A stretch of DNA of 64,000 nt from the NCBI GenBank assembly GCA_932294295.1, contig OW028577.1:7591501-7655500 (forward strand). Direction: 5' to 3'. Under the pieces are notes generated by a model. It made no database searches. It had not been told where the DNA came from and saw nothing but the letters and a program-made list of their open reading frames with translations. The position numbers and the translations under genes were made by a program. Shown in pieces: positions 17,772 through 29,340 of the stretch. Position 1 is the stretch's first letter; every line of letters begins with the position of its first letter. This DNA is from Alitta virens. Taxonomy: Eukaryota > Annelida > Polychaeta > Phyllodocida > Nereididae.

Positions 17772-18108
17772 ATAATATGTTTATGCAACAGCGTAACTCA
17801 CCTGTAGTACTGCCACAGCATAAGATTGTTTTATTATGCGCAGTTGTCTTTAATGATGTACTATGACTATGGCAGAACATAGTACCTGACATATCGATCA
17901 GCGTTATAAGTTGTAGAATGTACGTTGAAAACGAGGGGAGTTGTCGGAGCCATGACAGTTTGGTACAATCCGCTTGAAGGTGTAATCCATCCCTTAATGT
18001 TGTGCATGTACATACACCAAAATGACCACCAGATACATAGGATCCACACAATATATTGCCGTTAACGATAAGTGGCATGTAGAAGAGAGTTACAGCACCG
18101 AACAGCAT
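17282..18108 (-). CDS. spliced type I membrane glycoprotein B (206 aa)
   Basis: Three minus-strand exons: 17802-18108, 17490-17701, 17282-17383; introns of 100 and 106 nt, GT-AG; the total is 621 nt (206 aa). Signal peptide (about 1-18), ectodomain with the same spacing as protein A (CTCTTLRDGLHLQADC, LITLIDMSGTMFC, H), a Ser/Thr-rich stalk, a membrane span at about 155-180 and a short basic tail. The last intron falls just after or within the membrane segment in both paralogues (A: LYK|, B: TFK|), supporting gene duplication. B has an extra intron before its span. Role unknown; a surface or virion membrane protein is likely from topology. Confidence 0.7.
17739..17768. repeat. (TA)n microsatellite in glycoprotein B intron 1
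   Basis: About 14-15 TA units within the 100-nt intron 17702-17801. Confidence 0.9.
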
Positions 18109-18175
18109 TCTATACGCTGCACAAACGTTTGAGCTACTTCTCTATATTCATATCAGCTGTCACGTGCCGCAGGTT

Positions 18176-18183
18176 AATATATA
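18176..18183 (-). promoter_or_regulatory. TATA box of glycoprotein B
   Basis: TATATATT on the minus strand about 70 nt before the ATG at 18108. A CACGTG E-box (about 18161-18166) lies between TATA and ATG. Confidence 0.45.
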
Positions 18184-18336
18184 GAACATTGCGATAGCTG
18201 AACCTGCCAAGGTCATAATATAGAACATCCAGTACGTTATCATGTAAGTACTCGTGCTAGAAGTCGACTATAAGCTTTAGGTAACAACGCATATCTGGGG
18301 TACACATACACACAAGCACATACAGGTTAACCTAAC

Positions 18337-21300
18337 TTAGTAACCGTAAGGTAATGTGTTGTATGTATCTACACCTATGACTCTTTTGTCAAAGATTTTT
18401 CTGAATGTTTTACTTACTGACCTATTATACACTATACCTCTATGCTTAACACGTGATATTTGATTACTCTGAGGAAGTTTAACTGATGTTTCCTGACCAA
18501 ACACAATCCGTTTCATACACTCGAAATCTATAATTGCATCATTTGTGTAATTAAATGAGATACCTTTGATCTTGCGAACTGTAGCATCCGTGTTTAATTT
18601 ATACGAGTAGCTCTTAGGACCTGTAGATAGGAAGGTTTTAATATATGTATCTCGTTCTAATTCGTCTGTTAACTCTCCTAACAGGTCACCTGTTCCAACA
18701 ACTGCTTCACCATTGCGCTCAACAAATATGACAGAATCTGTGTCGTAATACAAGGTGTTGTCGCCTGTTTTATTTAGAACCTGTAGTAAACGCAAGCGTG
18801 CTAATGATGTTGTGAATATACCTATAACTTCATTTGTGCATGTTGATTCCTCTTCAAAAGTCTCAGTGTTCGTAATATCTACCACAACGTAGTCCTCGGA
18901 GATTAAATGGAAATTCATTATACACTTTGTTGGATCATTTTTCATCTGCGTATATTCTTTAACAGACTTCATGTAAATAGATTTAGGTAAGTTTTGGCGC
19001 TGTACAAATTTACCCCACACACTGTTGAGGAACAGTTTGCAGATTGTTCTCAAAGAAGGATTATGTGTGATTGAATCTTTATCTAACATGATACCTTGTT
19101 CTCTATTATAATAGTCTATGTAACGATCTTTGTCATCATCTGTAATGACCCATTGCGGGTAGCCAGATGCCTGCTGTTTCTGTTTAAGAAACATTTTCAC
19201 ATAATCTGTGAAAATACTACCAAACGCATCATCCTTCGTCGTAGTAGGGAAATGGTACACTTCGTATATCTTGATCAGTATGTAACCTTGTTTAACAGCT
19301 TCTTGTAGCTCTGGTGTTGTCCATGTACCAAATAATGCCCTCTTAGTATCGCTACACTTGCATGATGTCTGTGTTTCGCGTGAGGAACATGTACCGCATA
19401 AAGGAAACTTTAGTTTACCTTTACATCTAACTGGTAAGACGGGAATGTAAAGACCTCGTGGAGGTAGGATTCGCACCTGGGCTAGACCGTAATACGACTG
19501 TAGCGTATAATCAAAGCTTGACGGGTCTTTTATCACTGTAGCATGTGACGTAGGGTAAATCCCCGACATCGTGATAAAAGGATAAAGCGAAGTTACGTCA
19601 TAATAACGTATCCTCTCACCATCCTGAGCCTCGTAATATAGCGTTGTGGGTTCAACCCTACCACCAAAAAAACTATCGCGGATCTTTAATGGTCTGACAG
19701 TGTCGCACGTATTGATAAACTCCCTCATGACAGGATTAGTTGTTATGAGCTTGTCGTAGTGACACTCCCAAATTGAGATAATACTGTAGCCTAACGTTCT
19801 AATTTCCTGGAGACGTGCTATAGTTCTGTCATATAACTTCTTCAGCGACATACGCGTACGAGGATCACGTAATGTTCGATCTTGTAAACAGGTGTGTCCA
19901 TGGAAACGACACCCTAGGTACTCGTACACTGTATTACTTTGCAAATGTATACCATCGACGAAGTACCTTGTACCAGGGATACGAAATTCGCCACCATTCC
20001 TAGCATGTTGTATATGTCTACCTTTGGAGTGACTTATCCATTCTAACCATAATGCAGACTTTTGACTATCATTATGATGTTTACCATAACCTTGTGCAGG
20101 TATCTGAGGTATGGGTGACTTGATAAAGTTTGATGTAGATATGAGGTCTGGGTTAATGGTGTCACCATCAAAGAACCATGTGCCCCTCCTGAGAACCGCC
20201 TCGCCTGATCTGCCATCAGTTAAGGTAACATTATGGACCTCGTACAACATCAATTGTCTTATGACCTGCATAGCACAAGATGCCAGAGTTGCATGTGCAA
20301 ACGGATCGATACCTGGAACACCACACTCTGGTATAGTTGTAACAACCTGGATAAGTTTTCTAAAACTAGTGCATGCTTCCCTCAAAATGGAAACATCTAA
20401 ACGCGTGTAATCCAACATTTCCTGTTGGAAATTAAATGTCTTGCCAGCCTGTTCATTGTACCATATAAAGAAATCGTTCCTATCGTCTGTTGACATGAAA
20501 TCAACGCCGTAATAATACGGTGCAAACATTGGGCCTACATAGTCTTGATTGTCTAGAGTGTTTGCCAGGTGTGGGAAGTCACCTTTTTTCAGGTTCCCCT
20601 GTAAGTTTAGCGCTTTAGGCAAGTTCTTCAACCGCATAGGTAGAAAATTCAGGCTGTCTATAAACCTGATGCTCACACCCTGCTTTATATTCATCAGCAT
20701 AATCTTAGTACCTGAGAATATAATTTCAGGAAAGACGCCGTTATCCACACAATAGCCAAGTATAAAATGAGCATCAAAGGCCTTAGAGTTATGAGCTATG
20801 GCTGTAACATCTTTATGTTGGGGCGTTAACAACCATTTACAAAACTCCTCTGTTGTATCGGGGCCTTTGAATATCTTCTCACGCATGCCACATGTATCAT
20901 TTGGGCATGTTGCCCTCGCGTAAGCTTTGTTTAATTTACCATTAACTGAGCAGATGCTACATCTGTCACCACAGTTCATACATTTGGATTGAGACGTAAA
21001 TACATTGTCCTTACATTCGTCACATACTGATTGGCAAACCAAAAAATTAGGTATATGTCTTTGTAACCCGCAATAAGACTTCTTACAGTTTATACACTTA
21101 CGACATACAGCGCAAAGACATGTTGTTGTGCACTTATCACAGTCGTCATGCGGTTTATTTCTGTAACCATCCTTACAAGCAATGGTAGTGTTTTGACATG
21201 TTTCAAAATCGTAATAAATAAATCGCCCTGATGATGTCTTAGGTTTCTTTATCCTGTAATAACATAGATGGTCACCTACAACGTACTCGTGACAGCATGT

Positions 21301-22615
21301 ACAGAGCCACTCACTGCATGTGTGAAGGTTTTTGGCCCTTTTGTGCATGTCTAATATTACATGGCATGTCTTGCACTTGTAAAATTGATTGCAAAGAGAA
21401 GGTTGATCACTACCTGTAAGTACACCTCTGCTATACTGTCTGGGCTCCTTATGTCTCTGATAGCAGTCGTGGTTACGGCATGTCATATTGCAGTCGGTAC
21501 ATTCTGTAGAGTTATCGTCGAACGTACAACGTTCTGAACAGCATGTGTTGCATACATCGTCGCAGCCATGTTTGTTGTTCTTACTATATACATCTAAACA
21601 GTGGACGCATATCTTTCTATTGACATAAAAACCTTTGATGTTGGTAATACTGTGATAGTGTTCATCTTTGAGATATAGAAAAATCTTGTGGGGTCTTGTT
21701 ATTAAACCTTTATAAATGATATCGTTCCCTGTATCACCTGATATAACTACAATTTGCATGTCTAGAACTGTCTCAAATCGATGTAGATCTTTAACTTTAA
21801 CAGGTCTGTCGGTTGGTACATCAGCCTGGCTATGAAGTCTTATAGAGCGGCTGCGCTGTGACTCGTAATCATTACTCATCACTCTATCTTTCCTAATCAG
21901 TTTTGCAAATGCGGTTCTTGGCATGTTATCTAATTTAGCTTTACACGTAATGATAGCTCTGGCGGCACATAAATATTCATTGTGTACAGCAGGAATAAAT
22001 ACCATAGAGCGTTTCTTCCTAATTGTGCAGGTAGCTGATAAGGGATCTGTATCAACGATTGCCCTACTACAACCACCCCCCTGATCGTCTGCACTCATTA
22101 TACCAACATTAACCTCAAATGTGTCATCCACACTCAGCGATTTGTTCGATTGGAGGACTGTAGTTATCCTGTAAAGACACAACGCATTAACTATTAGACT
22201 ACAGAATTATATGAATGTGATAATAGTGCAACGTTGTTGTATTATATATGTTTAATACTAGTTACTAATCTCACCTCTCCATTATAACATCTGCAGTAAT
22301 GTTATGCTGTGGTTGACAGTGTATGAACACCTCTCTCTCTAATCCCACATGGTTAATTGTAATACGAGCCTTGTCTTCACCATTAGGATGTTTATCTCTA
22401 ACTATATCCATAATGTCTGTAAACATATTGCGCAGTTCATCCTGTATTCCTAGTAGTTGTTCACCCTGCAAGTCACTGTTAAATTTTGCTTTATATGTCA
22501 CTTCTTCGATACCAAATTTTCTGGAAACTCTTTCTCTCACAGGTTGGATAATGTATGCCTTTGCATCAGCACTAAGTCCTTCAGTCTTAGCCCTTTTGGC
22601 TGACATATCATCCAT
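18337..22615 (-). CDS. protein-primed family B DNA polymerase, spliced (1390 aa)
   Basis: Exons 22275-22615 and 18337-22168; 106-nt intron (gtgaga...tttacag). Start at 22615 is the first ATG; the frame upstream has only GTG. It replicates the linear provirus genome using a terminal protein primer. Order in 1390 aa: Polinton-type N-terminal domain; cysteine-rich regions about 301-408 and 453-540 with many CxxC pairs, the second lying between exonuclease motifs I and II; Exo I DFET (434-437), Exo II (N574, D579), Exo III (Y701, D705); a Vsr-like insert about 845-920 (GCRFHGHTC...IWEC); Pol motif A DVTSLYP (D971), motif B KLFLNSVWGK (1158-1167), motif C YDTDS (D1256, D1258). All catalytic acids present. 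The longest and best preserved gene of the element. Confidence 0.93.
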
Positions 22616-22887
22616 GGGTATTTGTGATGTGTTCACTTTAATGGCGTATCATCAGCGAGTATTGTAATGTACTTAAATCTGGTAACGTTTATATCTACAT
22701 ATCGATATATTGGTAAGTACTTGTCACTCTGTCGGACAACCCCTAACAGGTTAACCTTTTATAAATCGGTCTAACAATAGTTCAACATAAACATATTGTT
22801 CAGCATCTCACTGCATTCGAGGCATGTACTCCCTCAGGGGGGTCATTCAAGACACGTGCTCCCTCGGTCATCACCGCTACGTCACAG
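22616..22887. promoter_or_regulatory. right subterminal region
   Basis: Promoter and leader of the polymerase gene plus about 90 bp of GC-richer DNA next to the right repeat (ggcatgtactccctcagggg, gacacgtgctccctcggtca), an imperfect short duplication. Unlike the left end, no CTCF-like motif was seen. Confidence 0.5.
22755..22763 (-). promoter_or_regulatory. TATA box of the DNA polymerase gene
   Basis: TATAAAAGG on the minus strand, about 140 nt before the start at 22615. It lies between the right terminal repeat and the gene, so the polymerase is transcribed inward from the right end. Confidence 0.5.
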
Positions 22888-22948
22888 GCTACGTCACGTG
22901 TACGTCACGTAGCCTCGGGGTACGTTTTATAATCGCCCTGTAACTACT
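22888..22948 (-). repeat. right terminal inverted repeat
   Basis: Inverse complement of 4580-4640 without mismatch. The TGACGT ladder also occurs here, read on the minus strand, with a one-base spacing change just inside the perfect repeat. Confidence 0.93.
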
Positions 22949-22954
22949 CTAATC
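22949..22954. repeat. right target-site duplication CTAATC
   Basis: Exact match of 4574-4579, directly following the right terminus (...GTAACTACT). Joining the flanks at this hexamer restores a continuous LINE 3' region. Confidence 0.92.
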
Positions 22955-23095
22955 AACTGCATGCCAGTCCTTTTAATTACTTTATGTTTTTATTGTATTT
23001 TTACCTCTTTAAATGTCCATTTCTATTTCTGTTTTATCCATCAGGGCCGTATTGTAAAACAGTTTTTATACTGAATATATAAATAAATGTTCAAA
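22955..23095 (+). mobile_element. non-LTR retrotransposon 3' UTR, split from 2885-4579
   Basis: After the right target duplication the sequence (aactgcatgccagtcctttt, then T-rich DNA, 'tccatcagggccgtattgta', ending near ataaataaatgttc) has the look of a LINE 3' UTR. The upstream frame ends exactly at the other side of the provirus. The right limit is approximate. Confidence 0.6.
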
Positions 23096-23542
23096 ACTTC
23101 CGTAGAAAACTCGTGGGTGATTGTTTATAGTTCGCAACCGTAGTGAAGCCGTCGTTGCCGTAGAGACACTCGTGGCATACACCAACTCACATGTGAGACA
23201 CTCGTAGAAGCCGCGTTAACCGTCGCACATGTGGGTGTCAAGAACCCGGCGGGAGAGGTATTGTGATGTCTTATAGATGTAGAATAACTCGTATAACACA
23301 GAGTATAGCTTGGCATAGAAAGGGTGGCTTTAATCCTGAGTATACTTGTTATGTACAGCACAATGTAAAGTTCAGCTACAGCTGACAAACTGAATTCCTT
23401 TTTCCAAACCGAAGAATATCAAGAGCTCTTTTGCCAGGGGTCTCCATTCTAATGGCTATTCCCCTTCAGTGCACATACACAGGGCCTCCTACTATTGGCC
23501 TGTGTTCTGGGGTGGACAGGAGTCACAACCCTTCAGTCATTC
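23096..23542. other. unassigned stretch
   Basis: No gene recognised. The part from about 23400 may be the degenerated 3' end of the Harbinger remnant next to it. Confidence 0.4.
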
Positions 23543-24152
23543 TTAAGTATCTTTATGTAAGACATTTCCATCAGATCCAGAACCATTTGCTCCACAATCC
23601 ACATAGATGAACTTGTAGTCTGCATCCACAAGAGCCATGAGTACAATGGAATGGAAGCCCTTGTAGTTATAGTAGAGTGAACCTCCTTTGAGAGGACACC
23701 TGATGGCCACATGCTTCCCATCTATGCCACCAATACAATGGGGAAAGTTCCATCTTATCTCAAACAGCTGTGCAACTTCTCTCCACTCTTCTTGTGTTGT
23801 TTGACAGGAGATGACATCTTCTGCATACTCAGCTATGATGGCTTCACAGACTTCAGGAATGATGTTGCTGATGGTGTTGTGGGCCACTCTGAAGCCATAC
23901 ATCAATGACTTGTAGCTGTTGCCAGTTGCCAAATACCTCAGGCTGATGGCAATCCTGAGGCTCCAAAGCTTTCCTCCAGAAGGTGTCTTGCTTGGTAATC
24001 CTAGGCCCAACTATGGCAAGCAACTCTTGGAAGATGTCTGGCTGCATTCTCACAAAGTTTTTGTAGTGGGTTCCATCCTCCATCAATAGTTCATTCATCA
24101 AGCGTTCGTATTGGCCCATCTGAGGTCTTCGCAAGAGACATGTCCTCACCAA
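23543..24152 (-). pseudogene. PIF/Harbinger (HARBI1-like) transposase remnant
   Basis: Minus-strand pieces (about 24152-23960 and 23970-23543) in two frames. N-terminal part: MQPDIFQELLAIVGPRITKQD. Core: LRIAISLRYLATGNSYKSL, FPHCIGGIDGKHVAIRCP and DADYKFIYVDCGANGSGSDG, giving the first two acids of the DDE_4 nuclease. A frameshift near 23960-24000 separates the parts and the frame stops soon after the second acid, so the catalytic E region is lost. Inactive. HARBI1-type elements usually also need a Myb-like partner, which was not seen. Confidence 0.8.
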
Positions 24153-24448
24153 AAATCTCTTCCTTCTCCTTCTCTTGATAATCTTAGTTGATAATTCTAG
24201 CGAACTGAATACTCCTTATTGTGCATAAAATCTTTGAAACAGAACAATTAAATGGCAGGAAAAGGATAGACAGAACTGTTTATGCTCACTTGGCTTTACT
24301 CTGAACAGAATGGATTGTGTTACAGAAACCTTTCATTTACCAGATACCAACAATTTTGTGGCTCTTATTATGTAATCTTGCTAATTGGGCTAATTGAATA
24401 ACAAGCCTTCACCCAAAGTATGAGGCCCCTAATTGCAGCAGTGTCACA

Positions 24449-25435
24449 TTGCACCTCAACTGCTGGTCAACTTTACCCCCTCAGCAGCTGCACCCCTTTA
24501 AGTCATATTTTTATAATATGTACCTCGGCCAAAAACTTCGAATACGATGGAATGGGAATCTATCAGAAACATTCACTGTTAAGAATGGGGTGAAGCAAGG
24601 AGGGGTGATTTCCCCTCTCCTCTTTGGAATTTAAATTGATGTGCTGATTAAACAATTGAGAAATAGTGGCTATGGATGTTATGTGGGCCCTTTCTTTGTT
24701 GGATGCATTGTGTATGCTGATGACATTAATCTGCTGTCCCCAACTAAGCTTGGATTAGCAAAAATGCTGGATATATGTCAGGATTACTCTGTTAGTTATC
24801 ACCTACAGTTCAATGGCATGAAAAGTAAATTTATAGTGTTTAGTTCTATAATGTCTGAAAATGTTTCCATTAGTGTGTTTGGCAATTTGATAACTAATGC
24901 ATCGAATGTGGTTCTTCTTGGACATAGACTGTATGCTGACCTTCGTAAAGATGATGTTGAAGGAGTAATAGCCTTCTACAAACAGTTCAATATGTTTTGT
25001 GGCAAATTTGGCAAGCTAGCCTCCTCGGTACAGGCTGGATTATTTAGCACCTACTGTTCGAGTTTTTATGGGTGTATATTGCTTCCATTCAAGAAAATTG
25101 ACAAACTGTGTGTTGTATGGAGAAAGTCTTTGAGGGTAGTGTGGCGGCTCCCTTACCGAACACACTGTGGGATTGTGGCTGCTCTATCCAGTTCTCTATG
25201 TGGGAAGCATATGTTTATCTCCCGTTTTATGACATTTGCCGCTGCAATTATGAACCATCCAACCAGTGCAGTGAGCTATGTGATGAGGGCTGCATTGAAC
25301 TGTTCAATGTCTATATTTAGAGAAAATCTGCAGTTTTGCTGCAATGAACTTGGATTATCCAACGTTGAAGATATTCATGAAAGGAATAAAACCTCAATAA
25401 ACTCTTATGTACTGAAAAGTGCAAGATGGCCCTAA
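24449..25435 (+). pseudogene. second non-LTR reverse transcriptase remnant
   Basis: A palm-to-C-terminal piece of a LINE pol: NGVKQGGVISPLLF, then an in-frame TAA near 24632, VYADDINLLSP (catalytic Asp pair), LGLAKMLDICQDYSVSYHLQFN...K, and LLGHRLYADL, followed by the connection region to 25435. It differs from the element at 2885-4579. No endonuclease domain or 5' part is present, so it is 5'-truncated; the internal stop makes it inactive. Confidence 0.82.
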
Positions 25436-28400
25436 GACATGATGCAAAAGTTATTCACGAACTGAGTGATGTCAGAGACAATTTGTCAGAAACTGTACTT
25501 GATCCAACAGAGGTTCGCCAAATGATATTTGAACTTTCCATAAATTGAATTTCATTTTTATTTTACATATAATTTCACGTGTACTATTACGAATAAAATA
25601 ATATATAAATAAATATTATTCATTTCATGGATACATCCACAACATAATATTTAAAGTGCATCATTTTACCAAACCCCTCCTTTTCTTTCATGCATGGTGT
25701 GCATCATTGGACCCAGGCTCAAGTAATATGATGTATTTTTTTCCCATTCATTTGAGAATGTTACTCGATTGTACAACGTACAATTCTGGGTGAAAGCCTT
25801 GAACCCCAGTGGCCCTGCACAATGCACACTTCTGTTAGGCCTGTCAAGCTCTCCCAATTAGACCAGGAGCCAAGGAGCCAAATTGGCAGTTTAGCTCACC
25901 CCGAAAGGTGGATGGATTATCTATGCATCATCATTGGTGCAGTTTGTTGTAAAATGGTTACCATGGCAACCAAGTCTGAATTTCAGTACACTTATCTTGA
26001 CATCAACAAAACTAATTTTTCAGGGACCTATACTAAAGAAAGACTTAATTTGACTGACCAGACACATTGTACCCATGGTATATATGTTCCACAGGTCAAG
26101 GCAGATCCCAGGTCAAACTTCATAAATGTGGTTTTTGCAACTTTAAGAGCCAGCCCCACACTTTTGGTGCTACAATGGTGTATTTTGTGTCATAAGAAAG
26201 CATTTTGTATGGGCTTTAATTTTGTGTGTAGTTTATATGGGTATATATGGAAACTGGTTGCCAGGGCAACGAAGTTTGAATTCCCAAACAACTGCACGGG
26301 TTTACATACCTTGCACTGAGTCAAGTTTGTTCCGTCAAGAAAATTGTATTTTCTTGTCCTTTCCTTTGTTCAGGAAAAAGGCAGAAGAAGAGAGAAATGA
26401 AGGCTTTTCCCACGGTGATGCGGATAGAGCTCTGAAAGGTGTGTGGTGTACGTCTGAAATAGTCAAGGCAATCAATGTGTCCAACTACAAAAAATGTTGC
26501 TCAGTATGATCCAGTGGAGGGCTCTTCTCTCTGAGCAAATTGACTTCTTCCTGACAATTAAAAAGGACTAGCGACCTTCTCGATATCGAAAGGTCCTCAT
26601 GTATGAGAACTTGTTCACTCCGTGGACTTTAAAATCCAGATTTTATTGGCTGCCAGTGCTACGCTCTAGGATGTCTTTGATTCCACCTTCTTTCATTGAA
26701 GAAACTAATATATATGGCAGCCATAAAATTCATGGCACATATGCTGGAGTACTTGGTATGTTTTTTCTTGTTACCTGGAACATAATCAAGTCATAATGTG
26801 TAACTATCGCACAGGTTTACCTTGGCTTATGCTCTACAGATATTCGCTGTGCGTCTGTTTCAGAAGGTGGAGGCTAGTCCTACAATTTTTGGCATAGCAA
26901 CTTTTGACATCAAATCTTGCGCAGCATTGCCTTTGAAAGTCCCGGGCCTCCTCATTGTAATAGCAGTAACAGTGGTGAAGACCAAGCCCCAGTGGCCAAT
27001 ACAGGACTTTTGAGGTTTGGCAGTTCACTCTAGTACTGACATGAATGGCCTCACAGGTTATCATGTTGAAAAATATGACTTATACTAACACCTGTGCAGC
27101 AAGAAGGATGAATAAAATGCTTGTGTTTAGCTTGTGTTAATGGTACATGTCAAGCTTCATTGACACCAGGACCTGTATCACCATCCCAAGTCTGGTTCAA
27201 GAAGGTGGACCTGCATTGGTTATTAGCCACGCACGGTGATGGTTCCAAAAGGTTTGTAATGACAGCTTTAGTCTAAATTGCAGTATAATATTTTTCAAAG
27301 CCTCTGAATTAGTACTGTCTTCCATGGAGGTGTTTTTAATATAATCTTGGTGCAGGCCTGCTGAGTAAGCTTGTCTGCAAACATGGCAAAAACATGATAG
27401 AGTGTGTTGGTATTGGTACCTTTGTACTCGTTTGGGGTCTTCAATTCAATGCAAAAAGTTTATTGAGTAGCCTGATGCCTTGTAGCATATCTGACCATCA
27501 TCAATAACTTTGATTCATCTAAGTTTCTAGGTAAGATTTTTGACCATGGAAATCTAATGTTAATGCTGTCATGTTTAATTTACACAACTATCATCAAAGA
27601 CTTGAATCAACATATTGCCATCACCTAGTTCTTTACCTTGCTTTTCTTCAGTTACATCCACAAATATCTTCCAGTTACACTTTGCTAAAAAAAAAGAAGG
27701 AGTTGATCTTCAAAGTGTAATATAGTCAGTTTTACATAGAAATCCCTAATGGGGCTTTCTCTGTCTTTGACTGTCATGAGAGGTGAGATAGTGAATTGTT
27801 TAGGTACCATTGACTGTCATACATCCACAATGTAGCCCCAAGTTTTCAGTTTAAGTGCAATTGGCTATGTTGTGGCATTGGAAAGCTCATTCAAATCTTT
27901 AGGTTACATCAATTGAGGAGGGCTGTCTTAGAAGGGCCCTCCTGATCCTGATCTTGTATATTTTTAGTTCAAGTCTAAAATAATTAATTGCAATTCACGT
28001 AATGCCTATGAAGAGCCCTATAGTTATACATTTGTATATCTCAAATCTAGTCCTATGGACTACTTGTATATTTTATTCTTGTTGTCAGTTATGTGACATA
28101 CTTCTGTGACATTCTGAATACATTTATGTCATAGTTCTGACTCTAACAAAAGTTTTAGCTGTTTTCTGGATTTGTTGACATGATTTCCTGTGCGCACTGC
28201 AACTCTCCTCTCTCCTACAGCTGGCTCACAAGTAGCAGCACTTCATTGCTTCTTGGTCTCCAACTTACTTTTCAATTGTGTCTTGATTCCACATTAATTG
28301 AGTTTATCTAATTGTTGGTATTAAAACTTAAATTTACAGAAGTCTGTCAGACATGCATGAGACTTGGGTGATTAAGTCAATTGACACTAAAGCAGCATGG

Positions 28401-29280
28401 GGTAAATTTGTGGATTGAAGATAAAAGCAAGAAAGGGCTTGTTCCTTTCTATTATTTAGATGTATATTCCATGCATAATGTCTTGCATGCAAAGAATATG
28501 GTAATAAAGATTATATATTATTCTTACAGATAACCGCTTTAATTCTACAGAATTTTATGAATGTCATATTGGATTCTAAGGAAAAGAAATAAAGGAATAA
28601 CATATTTGTAGTAATTTTTTCTCTTGATATTTTCCAGTTTAAAAAAAAAGTATGAAATAAATGTCAAAATGAAAGGGAAGTACTGTAATTTAGTTATGAT
28701 ACAATATTCATGTCTGTACACGTAGGTAAAAATTGTCTCTCAAACGTTGAGAAGTAGATGTTTTTTACATTTCCCCTCGAAATTGTATATTCTGTTGAAC
28801 TTTTATACTTGCATGTATTGGAATTAGTTTTCTAGTTCTAAAACGAAAATACTTTGTAAAAGTTCATTGCAGTAACTCAAATACGATTACTGCCATGAAC
28901 TTGAACTATATTTGGAGAAGCTTTACAGTCATTGAGGCCATTAAAGACATTTTGGACAACAATTTAGACTATTTTCTTAGCTGTTTTCTGAGTGACACAT
29001 AGCATGTCCATCTGCTCAGCTCAATTTGTGAAATTTGAATTCTTAATTTTCCTGTATATATAATGCTAATTAACTCATAATGTCTTTTTTATTTCCAATT
29101 GTACACATTTATACCTTCTGGAGAAGTGTATGTAATAAATATATACTTCACCATGATATATAACCTACGAAATAGTTACTTATGGCCCTCTTAAGTTCCC
29201 TGCAACTTGGGATACGACTGTTACTAATTAGTGTACAAAATTGTTAGGATGAGTGCATTCTTACTAATTAGTGTTCGGGC
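25436..29280. other. AT-rich stretch without recognisable genes
   Basis: Open frames are short and unlike known families. Part of 25436-25620 may be the LINE tail (AT-rich, ataaataaatattatt near the end). Nothing else could be supported. Confidence 0.5.
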
Positions 29281-29340
29281 TTCAATCTTGGGTCAGATGC
29301 AGCTTGGCTAACCAATTAGCCCTACCTTCTTATAAATAAC
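29281..29340. repeat. dispersed direct repeat, copy 1
   Basis: gggtcag(a/c)tgcagcttggct, then (a/g)accaattagcc(c/a)taccttct and tataaataa; repeated in the same orientation at 30612-30671 with few mismatches. Confidence 0.85.

Larger units (their letters stand above)
4580..22948. mobile_element. complete Maverick/Polinton provirus
   Basis: The element is 18,369 bp, begins AG and ends CT, has matching inverted ends of 61 bp (then imperfect), and is flanked by the 6-bp direct repeat CTAATC. Six-bp duplications and AG...CT ends are hallmarks of Polintons. Inside are the family's markers: retroviral-type integrase with chromodomain, double jelly-roll-like MCP, penton-like protein, A32/FtsK-HerA-type packaging ATPase and protein-primed PolB. 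Genes up to about 13.9 kb run rightward and those beyond 14.9 kb leftward, converging on a repeat-rich zone at 13946-14912. No frame in the core genes is broken. A recognisable cysteine protease is absent. Confidence 0.93.

Noticed and set aside
17725..17801. Unspliced C-terminus of glycoprotein B ending in an Ile/Tyr run
   Set aside because: The run is a TA microsatellite inside a GT-AG intron; splicing gives a membrane span matching the paralogue.
18337..22636. Polymerase start at 22636 or at 22182
   Set aside because: 22636 is a GTG, and 22182 lies within the intron just before the acceptor; first ATG in the spliced frame is 22615.
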